64,000 nt of DNA from Jiella endophytica. GTDB taxonomy: Bacteria; Pseudomonadota; Alphaproteobacteria; Rhizobiales; Rhizobiaceae. The notes under the pieces are model-generated. The model did not search any database. It was not told the origin of the DNA and saw only the letters and a program-made list of their open reading frames with translations. The stretch is taken from contig NZ_SOZD01000004.1 in assembly GCF_004519335.1 (NCBI RefSeq), positions 1-64,000 on the forward strand, written 5' to 3'. A program made the translations under genes and the position numbers. Of the stretch, positions 27,201 through 35,309 are shown piece after piece. Each line of letters opens with the position of its first letter. Position 1 is the first letter of the stretch.

Positions 27201-28462
27201 GCGATGGCGCCCGGCGCGATCGCCGCGATCCTGGCCGGGGACAGCGCCGCGAGCTGCTCGGCGCTGAGCGCGGCCACCTGATTGAGGTTCAGCGCACCGA
27301 TCTGCGCCGTCGTCATCGCCCCGGTCTGGGCGACGGTGAGGCCGGCGATCTGCAGCGCCGAAAGGCCGGAGACCGCCTTCGGGGAGATCGCCGCGACCTG
27401 GGTCGGCGAGAGCGCGGCAAGGCCGTCCGTGCCAATGGCGGCAATCAGGGTCGCGTTGAAGGCGCCGATCTGCGCCGGCGTCAGCTCCTGCAGCTGGCCC
27501 TGCGTCAGGGCCTTCGCCTGGCTGGCCTTCAGCGCGGCGATCTGGCCCGCCGTGACGGCGCCGAGCTGCTCCGCGCTCAGGGCCGAAATGGCGGCGGCGG
27601 ACAGGCCGGCGACGGATTTCGGGCTGATCGCGCCGATGTCGGACGGCGAAAAGGCGGCGAGCTGGTCCGGAGTGAAGGCCGCGATCTGCTTGGAGCTGAG
27701 GACGGCGATCTGCTGCGGGCTGAGCGCTTCGGCCTGCTCGGGCTGCATCGCGGCGATCTGCGCACTGGAGATCCCGGTGATCGCCCGCGTGCCGATGGCG
27801 CCGATCTGGGGGCTCGTCAGCGTCGCGAAGTTGTCAGGCGACAGCGCGGCGATCTGGGTCGGGCCGAAGGCGCGGATCTGGCCCGTCGAAAGCGCCTTTA
27901 CCTGCTCGGCGGTGAGCGCCCGGATCTGGCTGGCCGTCAGGCTGGCGACCTGGCTCGCCGTCATCGCAGCAACCTGATCGGCGGTGAGGGAGGCGATCTT
28001 CTCGCCGGAAAGGCCCGGCAGCGCGCTGGGGCTGATCGCAGCGATGTCGGCGGGGGAAAACGTCGCGAGGTCGGCGATCGAAAGCGCCGCGATCTGGGTG
28101 CGGCCGAGGCCGGCGATCTGGGCGGGGGTCAGCGCCTCGGCCTGGTCGGCGCTGAGCCCGGCGATCTGCGCGCCGCTGAGCGCGGCGACCTGGGCGGTGC
28201 CGAGGCTGGCGATCTTGTCGGTGCCGAGCGCCGCCAGCTGCTCCGGCGTCAGCCCGCTGATCGCCTTGGCGGAGATCGCCGTCACCTGCGCCGCCGAGAA
28301 GCCAGCAATGCTTTCGGTTGGCAGGGCCGCGACCTGCGACGAGGACAGCGCCCCGAGTTCCGCCGTCGTCAGCGCCAGGAGATCCTCGACGCTCCACGTC
28401 GCCAGCGTCCGTGCGGGAACGGACTTGATTTGCAGGGTGCTTTGCGAGGAGATCGTCGTCAT
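24218..28462 (-). CDS. Giant octapeptide-repeat protein, unknown family
   Basis: A 1414-residue protein of which all but about 33 N-terminal residues are a continuous run of octapeptides. The consensus is (A/G)-(L/F/I)-(T/S)-x-x-Q-(I/V)-(A/x), as in ALTAAQIA, GLSADQIA and AFTPDQLA. I count about 170 octads with no insertions. Special octads of the type AI-x-x-x-A-(I/V)-x, always followed by G-(L/F/M/I), mark a higher order. The spacings run alternately 10 and 7 octads, giving nine units of 16-18 (mostly 17) octads. Octads TFSxADIA often precede the marker of the 7-type block. No Cys, His, membrane segment or signal peptide is seen. The T/S-x-x-Q pattern is a typical helix N-cap, so a solenoid of short helices is plausible. 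Role unknown; a secreted or surface scaffold or adhesin is possible. Start ATG 28462; a GTG at 28477 is also in frame. Confidence 0.85.
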   Translation of the reverse strand: MTTISSQSTLQIKSVPARTLATWSVEDLLALTTAELGALSSSQVAALPTESIAGFSAAQVTAISAKAISGLTPEQLAALGTDKIASLGTAQVAALSGAQIAGLSADQAEALTPAQIAGLGRTQIAALSIADLATFSPADIAAISPSALPGLSGEKIASLTADQVAAMTASQVASLTASQIRALTAEQVKALSTGQIRAFGPTQIAALSPDNFATLTSPQIGAIGTRAITGISSAQIAAMQPEQAEALSPQQIAVLSSKQIAAFTPDQLAAFSPSDIGAISPKSVAGLSAAAISALSAEQLGAVTAGQIAALKASQAKALTQGQLQELTPAQIGAFNATLIAAIGTDGLAALSPTQVAAISPKAVSGLSALQIAGLTVAQTGAMTTAQIGALNLNQVAALSAEQLAALSPARIAAIAPGAIAGLSQLSIAALSLDQVGALTAAQTAALKPSQVAALTPAQGAALSPLQIRAMSAAQISALSLEATRDWSGEQIAAITPTAVSGLTTAQIGALTPAQAEALTTTQVGKLGVQQIGAFTPAAIETFSRADIAAIGTKAIAGLSPDIVSALSLDQVAGLTAGQIGALSAAQAGALSASQIETLTAAQVRGLTMTQLAALSADGVSVLSPEQVAAIPAKAIEGLTGGQIEALTSVQIEALTPAQVAALKPQQLTSFDNDQLAALSPEKFAALSASAVAAISGEAIAGLGEAQVAALTAAQIAALKPAQAAALGPSQVAALSTTQIRAFTATQVAAFTSEAVAALSTTQMAAIAAKAVSGFTEAQISGLSTLQAEALTPTQVAALSAAQVGALSAADIATFSAADIAAITPAAITGLAAETIATFPLEQLQALSATQIAGLKPAQFAGFTPTQIAGLSTAQIRSVTASQVAALPADRLAALSSEQLAALSAKTIAGLTPDQIAGMSARQIDSLTTTQIAALTATQLAALGPGALETFSAADIAAIAGSAISGLSTEAVEALTGDQIAALTAAQVAGLGSGQIEALSAAQMSGLTAAQWRGVTATQMAGLSETKIASLPNEAIAALDAKAVAGMTPTQLGALGPSQVASLTTAQLGALGALQVAGIDPAVLLSLPGASLASLTPAAMAGLPAETIAALSLDQVAALKTTQIAGLQTTQIAALTPSQAEALTTGQIAALSATQIAALRSDSLAAFSTAQIGAIASTAIAGLTPTQIEALTSAQIDGFSATQIGALTATQIAALDAADLATFSASDLAAIKPASIAGLSADQIAALGSDQIAALTTSQVATLSYYQLRALDTFQVKALTAAQIGAFNAVQVATFGTDKITAFSATQIAAIDPKAVNGLTVDMIAVLSSEQAEALTPSQVASLSSAQIAALSTSQLSTFSTADIAAISTAALPGLSTDDIRSLRLEQIQAVTNAQVQALDTLQIAAIMSAYRSY

Positions 28463-28478
28463 TGCGCCTGGTCTCACG

Positions 28479-28552
28479 GCATCGGCCCGAAAACCGGGAT
28501 GATCTTCGGGGCAGCACGATGCGCAGAATCAAAGTGTCGGAGCCCTTGCGCC
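28479..28552 (+). repeat. Dispersed palindromic element, copy 4 (partial)
   Basis: GCATCGGCCCGAAAACCGGG, then ATCTTCGGG, then GCACGATGCGCAGAATCAAA match the left part of the full element. The terminal hairpin is degenerate. It starts 16 bases upstream of the repeat-protein ATG, so it may lie in that gene's leader. Confidence 0.65.
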
Positions 28553-28674
28553 GCCGAGAGGATGCGCGGAACTCCAACGGTTGCCGACTACGGCACCCGC
28601 CCGAAGTCCGACCTCCGGCGACGCCTGCATGCTGTATCGAAAAGCACCTTGCATCCGCTGGGGCGCAGGGCGGT

Positions 28675-28774
28675 CCAGAGCCTCGCGCGTCCAATCGGAC
28701 GCGCCAGGGACGATCTAATTCATTGAGTCCACATCGCTTCTCCCGAAAGCCGCCTGCGATTTCCGGGCCGATGC
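28675..28774 (-). repeat. Dispersed palindromic element, copy 5
   Basis: On the minus strand: GCATCGGCCCGGAAATCGCA, a TTTCGGGAGAAGCGATG block, then the hairpin GCGCGTCCGATTGGACGCGC. About 100 bp, the same block order as the 12264-12366 copy. Confidence 0.7.
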
Positions 28775-29202
28775 TTCGGGCGCTTTCAGCCGCGCAACAG
28801 CGGACGAAACCGCCACGACTGCGGATCCGGCTGCGCTTCCGACGGCGTCCTGCATTTCGGTATGATGCCAGCCGCCGGTCCGGTTCGATCAGCCCGGCGA
28901 ATGGTGCTCCGATGATGTGCCGACGATGGCTTGCCTCAACCTGTGGCGGTGTGGCCAAGCGACTGTGCCGCGGGCCTTCCGGCGCGCTGACGACCGAGGC
29001 GATGTCGCAGTGAAGGGGTGGGGAGAAAGCGGAGGGCGGAAAGTCGCACGAGCGCCGAGGCGGCGGCACGGACTCCGGCTGGTGTCGAGGCGGGCGCTGG
29101 ACGAGCGGTCAGGGATCTGCGGGCGCGAGAAGAGCGCACAGGATCAGGGCCGACCGCGGGTCGGGCCTGCCGGCCGGATGATATCCAAAGTCCCGACAAA
29201 CG

Positions 29203-29250
29203 AAGAGAGCCGTCACGGCCTGGAGGGGGATACGCCGTGACGACTCTCTT
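29203..29250. other. Long 17-bp-stem hairpin upstream of polA
   Basis: AAGAGAGCCGTCACGGC (29203-29219) pairs with GCCGTGACGACTCTCTT (29234-29250) with one mismatch around a 14-base purine-rich loop. It is followed by GCACTTTCC rather than a T-run. It might be a terminator, part of a small RNA or a protein-binding site. Confidence 0.55.
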
Positions 29251-29620
29251 GCACTTTCCTGACACCGGTCCTGGAGAGGGGGAAGAGGACCTCGGCGTCT
29301 CTGAGTTCGGCGCTAAAGCGGGGGACGTGCCTTGGCCGAATACGACGCTATGTGTCGCGCCGTCGCAATGATAATGCGACTGGCCGGCGCCAAAATCAAG
29401 CTCAGGGCAAGGCTCACCCTCTCACATCGACGTGAAGCGGGTGATTTGCCTGAACTCAACATGGATCGCGACGGGATGCAACGCCCCGCAGCCTCGCGAT
29501 CTCGCAGAAAACGGCCGTCGTGACTTTTTGGCAACGCCCGTCGCGGCTGCCTTGGGGGCCGCCCGCGACGGCGATCCGGCAGCGATGGACTCCCCGCGCG
29601 GCGCGCGATACCACCCGATC

Positions 29621-32557
29621 ATGAACAAAGGCGACCATCTCTTCCTCGTCGACGGCTCGGCCTACATCTTCCGGGCCTATCACGCGCTGCCGCCGCTGAC
29701 CCGCAAGTCCGACGGCATGCCGGTGGGCGCCGTCTCGGGCTTCTGCAACATGCTGTGGAAGCTGGTCGAGGAGTCCCGCGACACCTCGGTCGGCACAATC
29801 CCCACCCATTTCGCGGTGATCTTCGATCACTCCTCGACGACCTTCCGCAACGAGCTCTACGACCAGTACAAGGCCAACCGGACGGCGCCGCCGGAAGACC
29901 TGGTGCCGCAATTCGCGCTGATCCGCGAGGCGGTGCGCGCCTTCGACCTGCCCTGCATCGAGAAGCAGGGATTCGAGGCGGACGACCTGATCGCCACCTA
30001 TACCCGCCAGGCGGTGGCCGCCGGCGGCGACGTCACCATCGTCTCGTCGGACAAGGACCTGATGCAGCTCGTCGGGCCGGGGGTCATCCTCTACGACCAG
30101 ATGAAGGACAAGCGCCTCGGGCCCGAAGAGGTGAAGGAGAAGTTCGGCGTCTATCCGGAGAAGATGATCGACCTCCAGGCCCTCGTCGGCGACACCTCGG
30201 ACAATGTGCCGGGCGTGCCCGGGATCGGGCCGAAGACGGCGGCGCAGCTGCTCGACGACTATGGCGACCTCGAAACGCTGCTTGCGCGGGCCGGCGAGAT
30301 CAAGCAGGCGAAGCGGCGGGAGAATCTCCTGGAATTTGCCGAGCAGGCGCGGCTGTCGAAGCGGCTGGTGACCCTCGACTGCGAGACCCCGCTGGACACG
30401 CCCCTCGACGATCTCTTCCTGCACGAGCCGGACGGCGAGAAGCTGATCGCCTTCCTCAAGGCGATGGAGTTCACCACCCTCACCCGCCGCGTCGCGGCGA
30501 CCCTCGAGGTCTCGGCAAGCGCGGTCGAGACCGCCAAGGTCGAGGTCGAAGGTCCGGCCCGCGGCCCGGACCTCGACCCCGCCGCCGCGAACGGAGCGAT
30601 CGCCTCCAGCGAAGACGGCGCAGCGAGGCTGGCGATGACGCCCGCGGCGCTCGTCGAGGCACGGCGTGCGGAGGCCGCCGGCGCGAGCTTCGACCGCTCG
30701 GCCTATCTGACGATCCGCGACGAGGCGGCGCTTTCGGCCTTTCTCGCCGAGGCGCAGGAGACCGGCATCCTAGCCTTCGACACCGAGACCGATTCCCTCT
30801 CGGCGATGAACGGCAGGCTGGCCGGCGTCTCCTTCGCGGTGGCCCCGGGACGCGCCGGCTATGTGCCGCTCGGCCATGTCTCGCCGAATGGCGAGGCGGA
30901 CCTACTCTCCGACAAGTCGCTGGAAGACGAGATCGGCCCGCAGATCCCGCTCGAGCGGGCGATGGCGATCCTGAAGCCGGTGCTCGAGGATCCGGCGATC
31001 CTGAAGATCGGGCAGAACACCAAATACGACACGCTGGTGATGCTGCGCCACGGCATCGTCGTCGCGCCTTTCGACGACACGATGCTGATCTCCTATGCGC
31101 TGGACGCGTCCGCCTCGCTCGCCGGCCACGGCATGGACGAATTGTCGGAGCGCTTCCTCGGCCACAAGCCGATCGCCTTCAAGGATCTCTGCGGCTCGGG
31201 CCGCAATGCCAGGGCGATCTCCGCCTGCGAGATCGACAAGGTGACCGAATACGCCGCCGAGGACGCCGACGTGACCCTCAGGCTGTGGCGGGTGCTGAAG
31301 CCGCGCCTCGTCGCCGAGGGGCTCGCCTCGGTCTACGAGCGGCTGGAAAAGCCGCTGGTGCCGGTGCTGGCCCGGATGGAAGAGCGCGGCGTGATGGTCG
31401 ACCGGCAGATCCTGTCGCGGCTCTCCGGCCGTTTCGCCCAGAAGCAGGGGGCGCTCGAGGCCGACATCGCCGAGCTTGCCGGCGAGGAGTTCAACCCCGG
31501 CTCACCCAAGCAGCTCGGCGAGATCCTGTTCGGCAAGCTCGGCCTGCCCGGCGGCAAGAAGACCAAGAGCGGCCAGTGGTCGACCGACGTCAAGGTGCTG
31601 GAGGAACTCGCCGCCGAGGGCCATGCGCTGCCCTCGAAGATCGTCGAATGGCGCCAGCTGACCAAGCTGAAGGGCACCTATACCGACACGCTGCCCAACC
31701 ACATGGACGAGCGGGGGCGCATCCACACCTCCTATTCCATGGCCTCGACGACAACGGGACGGCTCTCCTCCTCCGAGCCGAACCTTCAGAACATCCCGGT
31801 CCGCACCGAGGAAGGCCGGGCGATCCGCACTGCCTTCGTCGCGCCGGAGGGAACCCTGCTGGTGTCTGCCGACTACAGCCAGATCGAACTGCGCATCCTA
31901 GCCCACATCGCCGACATCCCGCAGCTGAAACAGGCATTTCAGGAAGGCCTCGACATCCACGCCATGACCGCGTCGGAAATGTTCGGCGTACCCGTCGAAG
32001 GCATGCCCTCCGACGTGCGGCGGCGGGCGAAGGCGATCAATTTCGGCATCATCTACGGCATCTCGGCCTTCGGTCTCGCCAACCAGCTGGCGATCCCGCG
32101 CGAAGAGGCGGGCCTCTACATCAAGCGCTATTTCGAGCGCTTTCCCGGCATCCGCGACTACATGGACGAGACCAAGGCCTATGCGAAGCAGCACGGCTAC
32201 GTCGAGACGCTGTTCGGGCGCCGGGCGCATTATCCCGACATCCGGTCGCCGAACGCCGCGATGCGCGCCTTCAACGAGCGCGCCGCGATCAACGCGCCGA
32301 TCCAGGGCACCGCGGCGGACATCATCCGCCGGGCGATGATCCGCATGGAGGGCGCCCTCGCCGAGGCCGGGCTCTCGGCGAAGATGCTGCTGCAGGTCCA
32401 TGACGAACTGGTCTTCGAAGTGCCCGAGGACGAGGTCGAGGCGACCCTGCCGCTGGTCCGACGAGTGATGGCCGAGGCGCCGATGCCCCGCGTCGACCTT
32501 TCCGTGCCGCTCGAGGTCGATGCCAAGGCGGCGAATAATTGGGAAGCCGCCCACTGA
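29621..32557 (+). CDS. polA: DNA polymerase I
   Basis: A 978-residue family A polymerase for Okazaki-fragment processing and repair. The 5'-3' exonuclease domain occupies the first 290 residues (DGSAYIFRAYHALPPL, KQGFEADDLIATY, GDTSDNVPGVPGIGPKTA). The 3'-5' proofreading domain (about 350-560) keeps the DxE acidic pair in LAFDTETDSLS. The polymerase domain runs to the end, with SADYSQIELRILAH, RRRAKAINFGIIYGIS and LLQVHDELVFEVP. The start is placed at ATG 29621 (MNKGDHLFLVDG), matching family N-termini; no good Shine-Dalgarno is visible and an ATG at 29585 is in frame. Confidence 0.97.
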   Translation: MNKGDHLFLVDGSAYIFRAYHALPPLTRKSDGMPVGAVSGFCNMLWKLVEESRDTSVGTIPTHFAVIFDHSSTTFRNELYDQYKANRTAPPEDLVPQFALIREAVRAFDLPCIEKQGFEADDLIATYTRQAVAAGGDVTIVSSDKDLMQLVGPGVILYDQMKDKRLGPEEVKEKFGVYPEKMIDLQALVGDTSDNVPGVPGIGPKTAAQLLDDYGDLETLLARAGEIKQAKRRENLLEFAEQARLSKRLVTLDCETPLDTPLDDLFLHEPDGEKLIAFLKAMEFTTLTRRVAATLEVSASAVETAKVEVEGPARGPDLDPAAANGAIASSEDGAARLAMTPAALVEARRAEAAGASFDRSAYLTIRDEAALSAFLAEAQETGILAFDTETDSLSAMNGRLAGVSFAVAPGRAGYVPLGHVSPNGEADLLSDKSLEDEIGPQIPLERAMAILKPVLEDPAILKIGQNTKYDTLVMLRHGIVVAPFDDTMLISYALDASASLAGHGMDELSERFLGHKPIAFKDLCGSGRNARAISACEIDKVTEYAAEDADVTLRLWRVLKPRLVAEGLASVYERLEKPLVPVLARMEERGVMVDRQILSRLSGRFAQKQGALEADIAELAGEEFNPGSPKQLGEILFGKLGLPGGKKTKSGQWSTDVKVLEELAAEGHALPSKIVEWRQLTKLKGTYTDTLPNHMDERGRIHTSYSMASTTTGRLSSSEPNLQNIPVRTEEGRAIRTAFVAPEGTLLVSADYSQIELRILAHIADIPQLKQAFQEGLDIHAMTASEMFGVPVEGMPSDVRRRAKAINFGIIYGISAFGLANQLAIPREEAGLYIKRYFERFPGIRDYMDETKAYAKQHGYVETLFGRRAHYPDIRSPNAAMRAFNERAAINAPIQGTAADIIRRAMIRMEGALAEAGLSAKMLLQVHDELVFEVPEDEVEATLPLVRRVMAEAPMPRVDLSVPLEVDAKAANNWEAAH

Positions 32558-32866
32558 CTTTCGCCAGCCTTCTCGTCCCGCGAAAAGGACGGTCCGGTCA
32601 ATGACTTGCGCAAAGGGGCGCCGTGGCGCTTCCCGCCGGATCGAGCCAAGTCACTGCTTTTGCGAGGCTTTGCGACGGCGTGGAACCAAATGGTTACACT
32701 TGAATTGCATGGCTGCGATCCAAATCTAGTTCTGTCGATCGATAAAAATCCCCAATCGCGGGTTTGTCGGAAGCGCCGTCTGCGACGTTCGGCCGCTTCG
32801 GACGAGGCTCGCTATCGTTCGGCCAGCAGATCATTCTTGGTTACGACGCGCCGCCAGTGAGGACAG
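32558..32866. other. Intergenic region before the LOV kinase gene
   Basis: No gene supported. AT-rich patch at 32690-32760, probably the promoter area. A GGAACC occurs at 32679 but no CGTT follows at 16-17 bases, so it is not an EcfG promoter. Confidence 0.45.
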
Positions 32867-34123
32867 ATGGACAAGCGAGAGGACGAGAATTCGGCGATGC
32901 TGGGCGTTCCCTCGAACGTCACCACCGCCGCACTCGCAAAATTGCCGCTGGCGCTGGTGCTGACCAATCCGTATCTCGAAGACAACCCGATCATCTACGC
33001 CAACACCGCCTTCGAGCGCATCACCGGCTATGCCGCCGCGGCGACGGTCGGGCGCAACTGCCGTTTCCTTCAGGGTGACGACACCGATCCCGCCCATGCC
33101 CGGCAGATCGGCGAGGCGCTGCGTGAGGAACGGGACATCTCCCTCGACATCCTGAACTACCGCGCCGACGGCACCAAGTTCGTCAACCGGCTGATGATCA
33201 CGCCGCTCTACGACGAGAACAACCGCCTGCAGTGCTTCCTTGGCGTGCAGCGCGACATGAGCGACGGCGAGGACGCCAAGGCCTCGAAGACCAGCGGCCA
33301 GGATGCCCCGGTGGATTCGGTGCTCGGCGAGATCCAGCACCGGGTGAAGAACCATCTGTCGATGATCGTCGGCATGATCCGCATGCAGGCGCGGGTGAAG
33401 ACCAGCCAGGAGAGCTTCAGCGCCCTCGCCCGGCGGATCGAGAGCCTGCAGCTGCTCTATCAGGAGATGACCGAGGCAGGCGTCGCCTCCTCGCGCTCCG
33501 AACGGGTGCCGCTCGGCGCCTATGTCAGCCGCATCGCCGCCACCATCGGCCATCTCGACGGCCGCCGGTCGATCCGCATCAATGTCGATTGCGACGCCGT
33601 GGAGGTGAAGGTCGACCGTGCGGCGCGGATCGGCCTGTTGTTTTCCGAACTCCTCACCAACGCCCTGAAGCATGCCTTCCAGGGGCGCGAGGAAGGCCTT
33701 GTCGAGGCGCGGCTGAAGATGCTCTCCTCCGGCGTCATCCGGCTGACCGTCACCGACGACGGCATCGGCCTGCCGAAGGAAAGCAACTGGCCCTATGGCG
33801 GCCAGGCGCCGAAGCCGCTGAACCGGCGGGAGATCGAGACCATCACCGAGGATGCACGGCAGGCCGGCGCAAAGAAGAAGGACGTCAACGAGGCCCGTCA
33901 GCTTGCCGAGTCCATGGGAATGTCCCGCAGCGCGCCCGCCGAAGAGGGTAGCGAAATCACCGAGACCGGCGATCAGGCGGCACGCCGTCAGCGGGCGCGG
34001 GAAGTCGAGGGCGGCCTTGGCGGCCGGATCACCGTCTCGCTCGTGCGCGGCCTCGAGGCCGAGATCGACGTCAATTCCCACACCACTGGCACCACCGTCA
34101 CGGTCGACATTCCGCCCGAATGA
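32867..34123 (+). CDS. Blue-light LOV-domain histidine kinase (HWE/HisKA_2 type)
   Basis: A 418-residue soluble sensor kinase. The N-terminal LOV domain (about 25-130) has the flavin-adduct cysteine Cys65 in GRNCRFLQGDD. The dimerisation box has phospho-acceptor His158 in EIQHRVKNHL, the HisKA_2/HWE form. In the ATPase domain, Asn265 (ELLTNALKHAF) and the DDGIGLP box (297-303) are present. Unusually, about 80 charged residues (304-382) then intervene before GGLGGRITVSLVRG and the closing TTGTTVTVDIP. Related LOV kinases in Brucella and Caulobacter feed into adhesion or the general stress response. No response regulator is adjacent, so the partner is elsewhere. Confidence 0.92.
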   Translation: MDKREDENSAMLGVPSNVTTAALAKLPLALVLTNPYLEDNPIIYANTAFERITGYAAAATVGRNCRFLQGDDTDPAHARQIGEALREERDISLDILNYRADGTKFVNRLMITPLYDENNRLQCFLGVQRDMSDGEDAKASKTSGQDAPVDSVLGEIQHRVKNHLSMIVGMIRMQARVKTSQESFSALARRIESLQLLYQEMTEAGVASSRSERVPLGAYVSRIAATIGHLDGRRSIRINVDCDAVEVKVDRAARIGLLFSELLTNALKHAFQGREEGLVEARLKMLSSGVIRLTVTDDGIGLPKESNWPYGGQAPKPLNRREIETITEDARQAGAKKKDVNEARQLAESMGMSRSAPAEEGSEITETGDQAARRQRAREVEGGLGGRITVSLVRGLEAEIDVNSHTTGTTVTVDIPPE

Positions 34124-34141
34124 TGAAATGAGCGTCTGACG

Positions 34142-34213
34142 GCATCGGCCCGAAGATCGGAACCGGTTTTCGGAAAAGCCGATGCGCAGGTCCGGAGAGT
34201 TCGAGCGTGGTGT
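34142..34213 (+). repeat. Dispersed palindromic element, copy 6 (partial)
   Basis: GCATCGGCCCGAAGATCGGA, GGTTTTCGGAAAAGCCGATG and GCGCAGGTCCGGAG follow the left-half order of the full element. It starts 19 bases after the LOV kinase stop codon and is a plausible transcription end. Confidence 0.65.
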
Positions 34214-34276
34214 GCCTTCGTTCGGGAGCATGGCGCTCCGTGGCCAGGCGGCTCGGGCCGCATGGAGGGTGGTGAC

Positions 34277-34975
34277 GTGGGGATTGAAGACGCGAGGGAC
34301 AGGCTGATCGTCGGACTGGACGTGACCGGCCGCGCCGAGGCGGAGGCGATCGTCGTGTCCCTCGGCGAGACGGTCTCCTGGTACAAGATCGGCTTCCAGC
34401 TCGCTCTGTCGGGCGGCCTGCCGCTGGTCGGCGAGCTGGCGAGGGCCGGCAAACACGTCTTCCTCGACATGAAGCTCCTCGACATCTCCAACACCGTGGA
34501 AAAGGGCGTCGAGAGCGCCCTCGAACTCGGCGCCTCGATGCTGACGATCCACGCCTATCCGCATGCCATGCGCGCCGCGGTGAAGGCCGCTGCCGGCAGC
34601 CCCCTCACCCTTCTCGGCGTCACCGTCCTGACTTCGCTCGACGACGGCGACCTTGCCGAGAGCGGCTACGCGAAGAGCGTCGCCGAGCTCGTCGCCGAGC
34701 GTGTGGCCCAGGCCCGCGACATCGGCATGGGCGGCGTCGTCGCCTCGCCGGCAGAGGCCGCCGCGATCCGCCGCGCCATCGGCCCGGAGATGGCGATCGT
34801 CACCCCCGGCATCCGGCCCGAAGGCAGCGCCAGCGGCGACCAGAAGCGCGTCGCCACGCCCGCCGATGCACTCGGTGCCGGGGCCTCGCATCTCGTCGTC
34901 GGGCGGCCGATCGTCGGCGCCTCCGACCCCAAGGTGGCCGCCGAAGCGATCCTCGCCGAGATGGCGAAGGCCTGA
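34277..34975 (+). CDS. pyrF: Orotidine 5'-phosphate decarboxylase
   Basis: A 232-residue TIM-barrel enzyme making UMP from OMP, the last step of de novo pyrimidine synthesis. Motifs: [10 protein letters not shown] at the N-terminus, the catalytic Lys/Asp motif [38 protein letters not shown] and [14 protein letters not shown] 34277 is preferred as start because GGAGGG lies 7 bases upstream; ATG 34262 in the same frame overlaps that site and would add 5 residues. It is followed closely by two small genes. Confidence 0.95.
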   Translation: MGIEDARDRLIVGLDVTGRAEAEAIVVSLGETVSWYKIGFQLALSGGLPLVGELARAGKHVFLDMKLLDISNTVEKGVESALELGASMLTIHAYPHAMRAAVKAAAGSPLTLLGVTVLTSLDDGDLAESGYAKSVAELVAERVAQARDIGMGGVVASPAEAAAIRRAIGPEMAIVTPGIRPEGSASGDQKRVATPADALGAGASHLVVGRPIVGASDPKVAAEAILAEMAKA

Positions 34976-35021
34976 CGGGCAGATATTTTTCAGCGTGAAC
35001 CGGCTAGAGGGAGGACACCAG

Positions 35022-35309
35022 ATGGCCAAGGGATACTGGATCGCGCGCGTCGACGTTCGCGATCCCGAGGGCTACAAGGACTATATCGAGACGGCGAAGC
35101 CGGCCTTCGAGGCGCATGGCGCGAAATTCATCGTGCGGGGCGGCGCCGTCACCACCCTCGAAGGCACCTCGCGGGGCCGCAACGTCATCATCGAGTTCGA
35201 CAGCGTCGAGACGGCGCGGGCCTGCTACGAAAGCCCCGACTACCAGAAGGCCAAGGCGATCCGCCAGAAGGTCTCGGAAGGCGACATCATCATCGTCGAA
35301 GGTCCGTGA
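35022..35309 (+). CDS. DUF1330 domain protein
   Basis: A 95-residue protein filling one DUF1330 domain (dimeric alpha/beta-barrel, ferredoxin-like). Pattern: GYWIARVDVRDPEGYKDYIE..KPAFEAHGAKFIVRGG...TLEGTSRGRNVIIEFDSVETARACYESPDYQKAKAIR. The reaction is unknown. GAGGGAGGA lies shortly before ATG 35022. The last bases overlap the start of the next gene (GTGA). Confidence 0.93.
   Translation: MAKGYWIARVDVRDPEGYKDYIETAKPAFEAHGAKFIVRGGAVTTLEGTSRGRNVIIEFDSVETARACYESPDYQKAKAIRQKVSEGDIIIVEGP

Larger units (their letters stand above)
28463..29620. other. 1.2-kb intergenic region before polA
   Basis: No gene supported. It holds two dispersed-element copies (28479-28552 plus, 28675-28774 minus) and a 17-bp-stem hairpin at 29203-29250. 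The 28880-29190 part is purine-rich without recognisable coding content. An unannotated small RNA is possible but not shown. The start of polA has no clear ribosome site, so its N-terminal boundary in this region is uncertain. Confidence 0.5.

Noticed and set aside
32679-32710. Possible EcfG promoter before the LOV kinase gene
   Set aside because: GGAACC is present but no CGTT follows at 16 or 17 bases.
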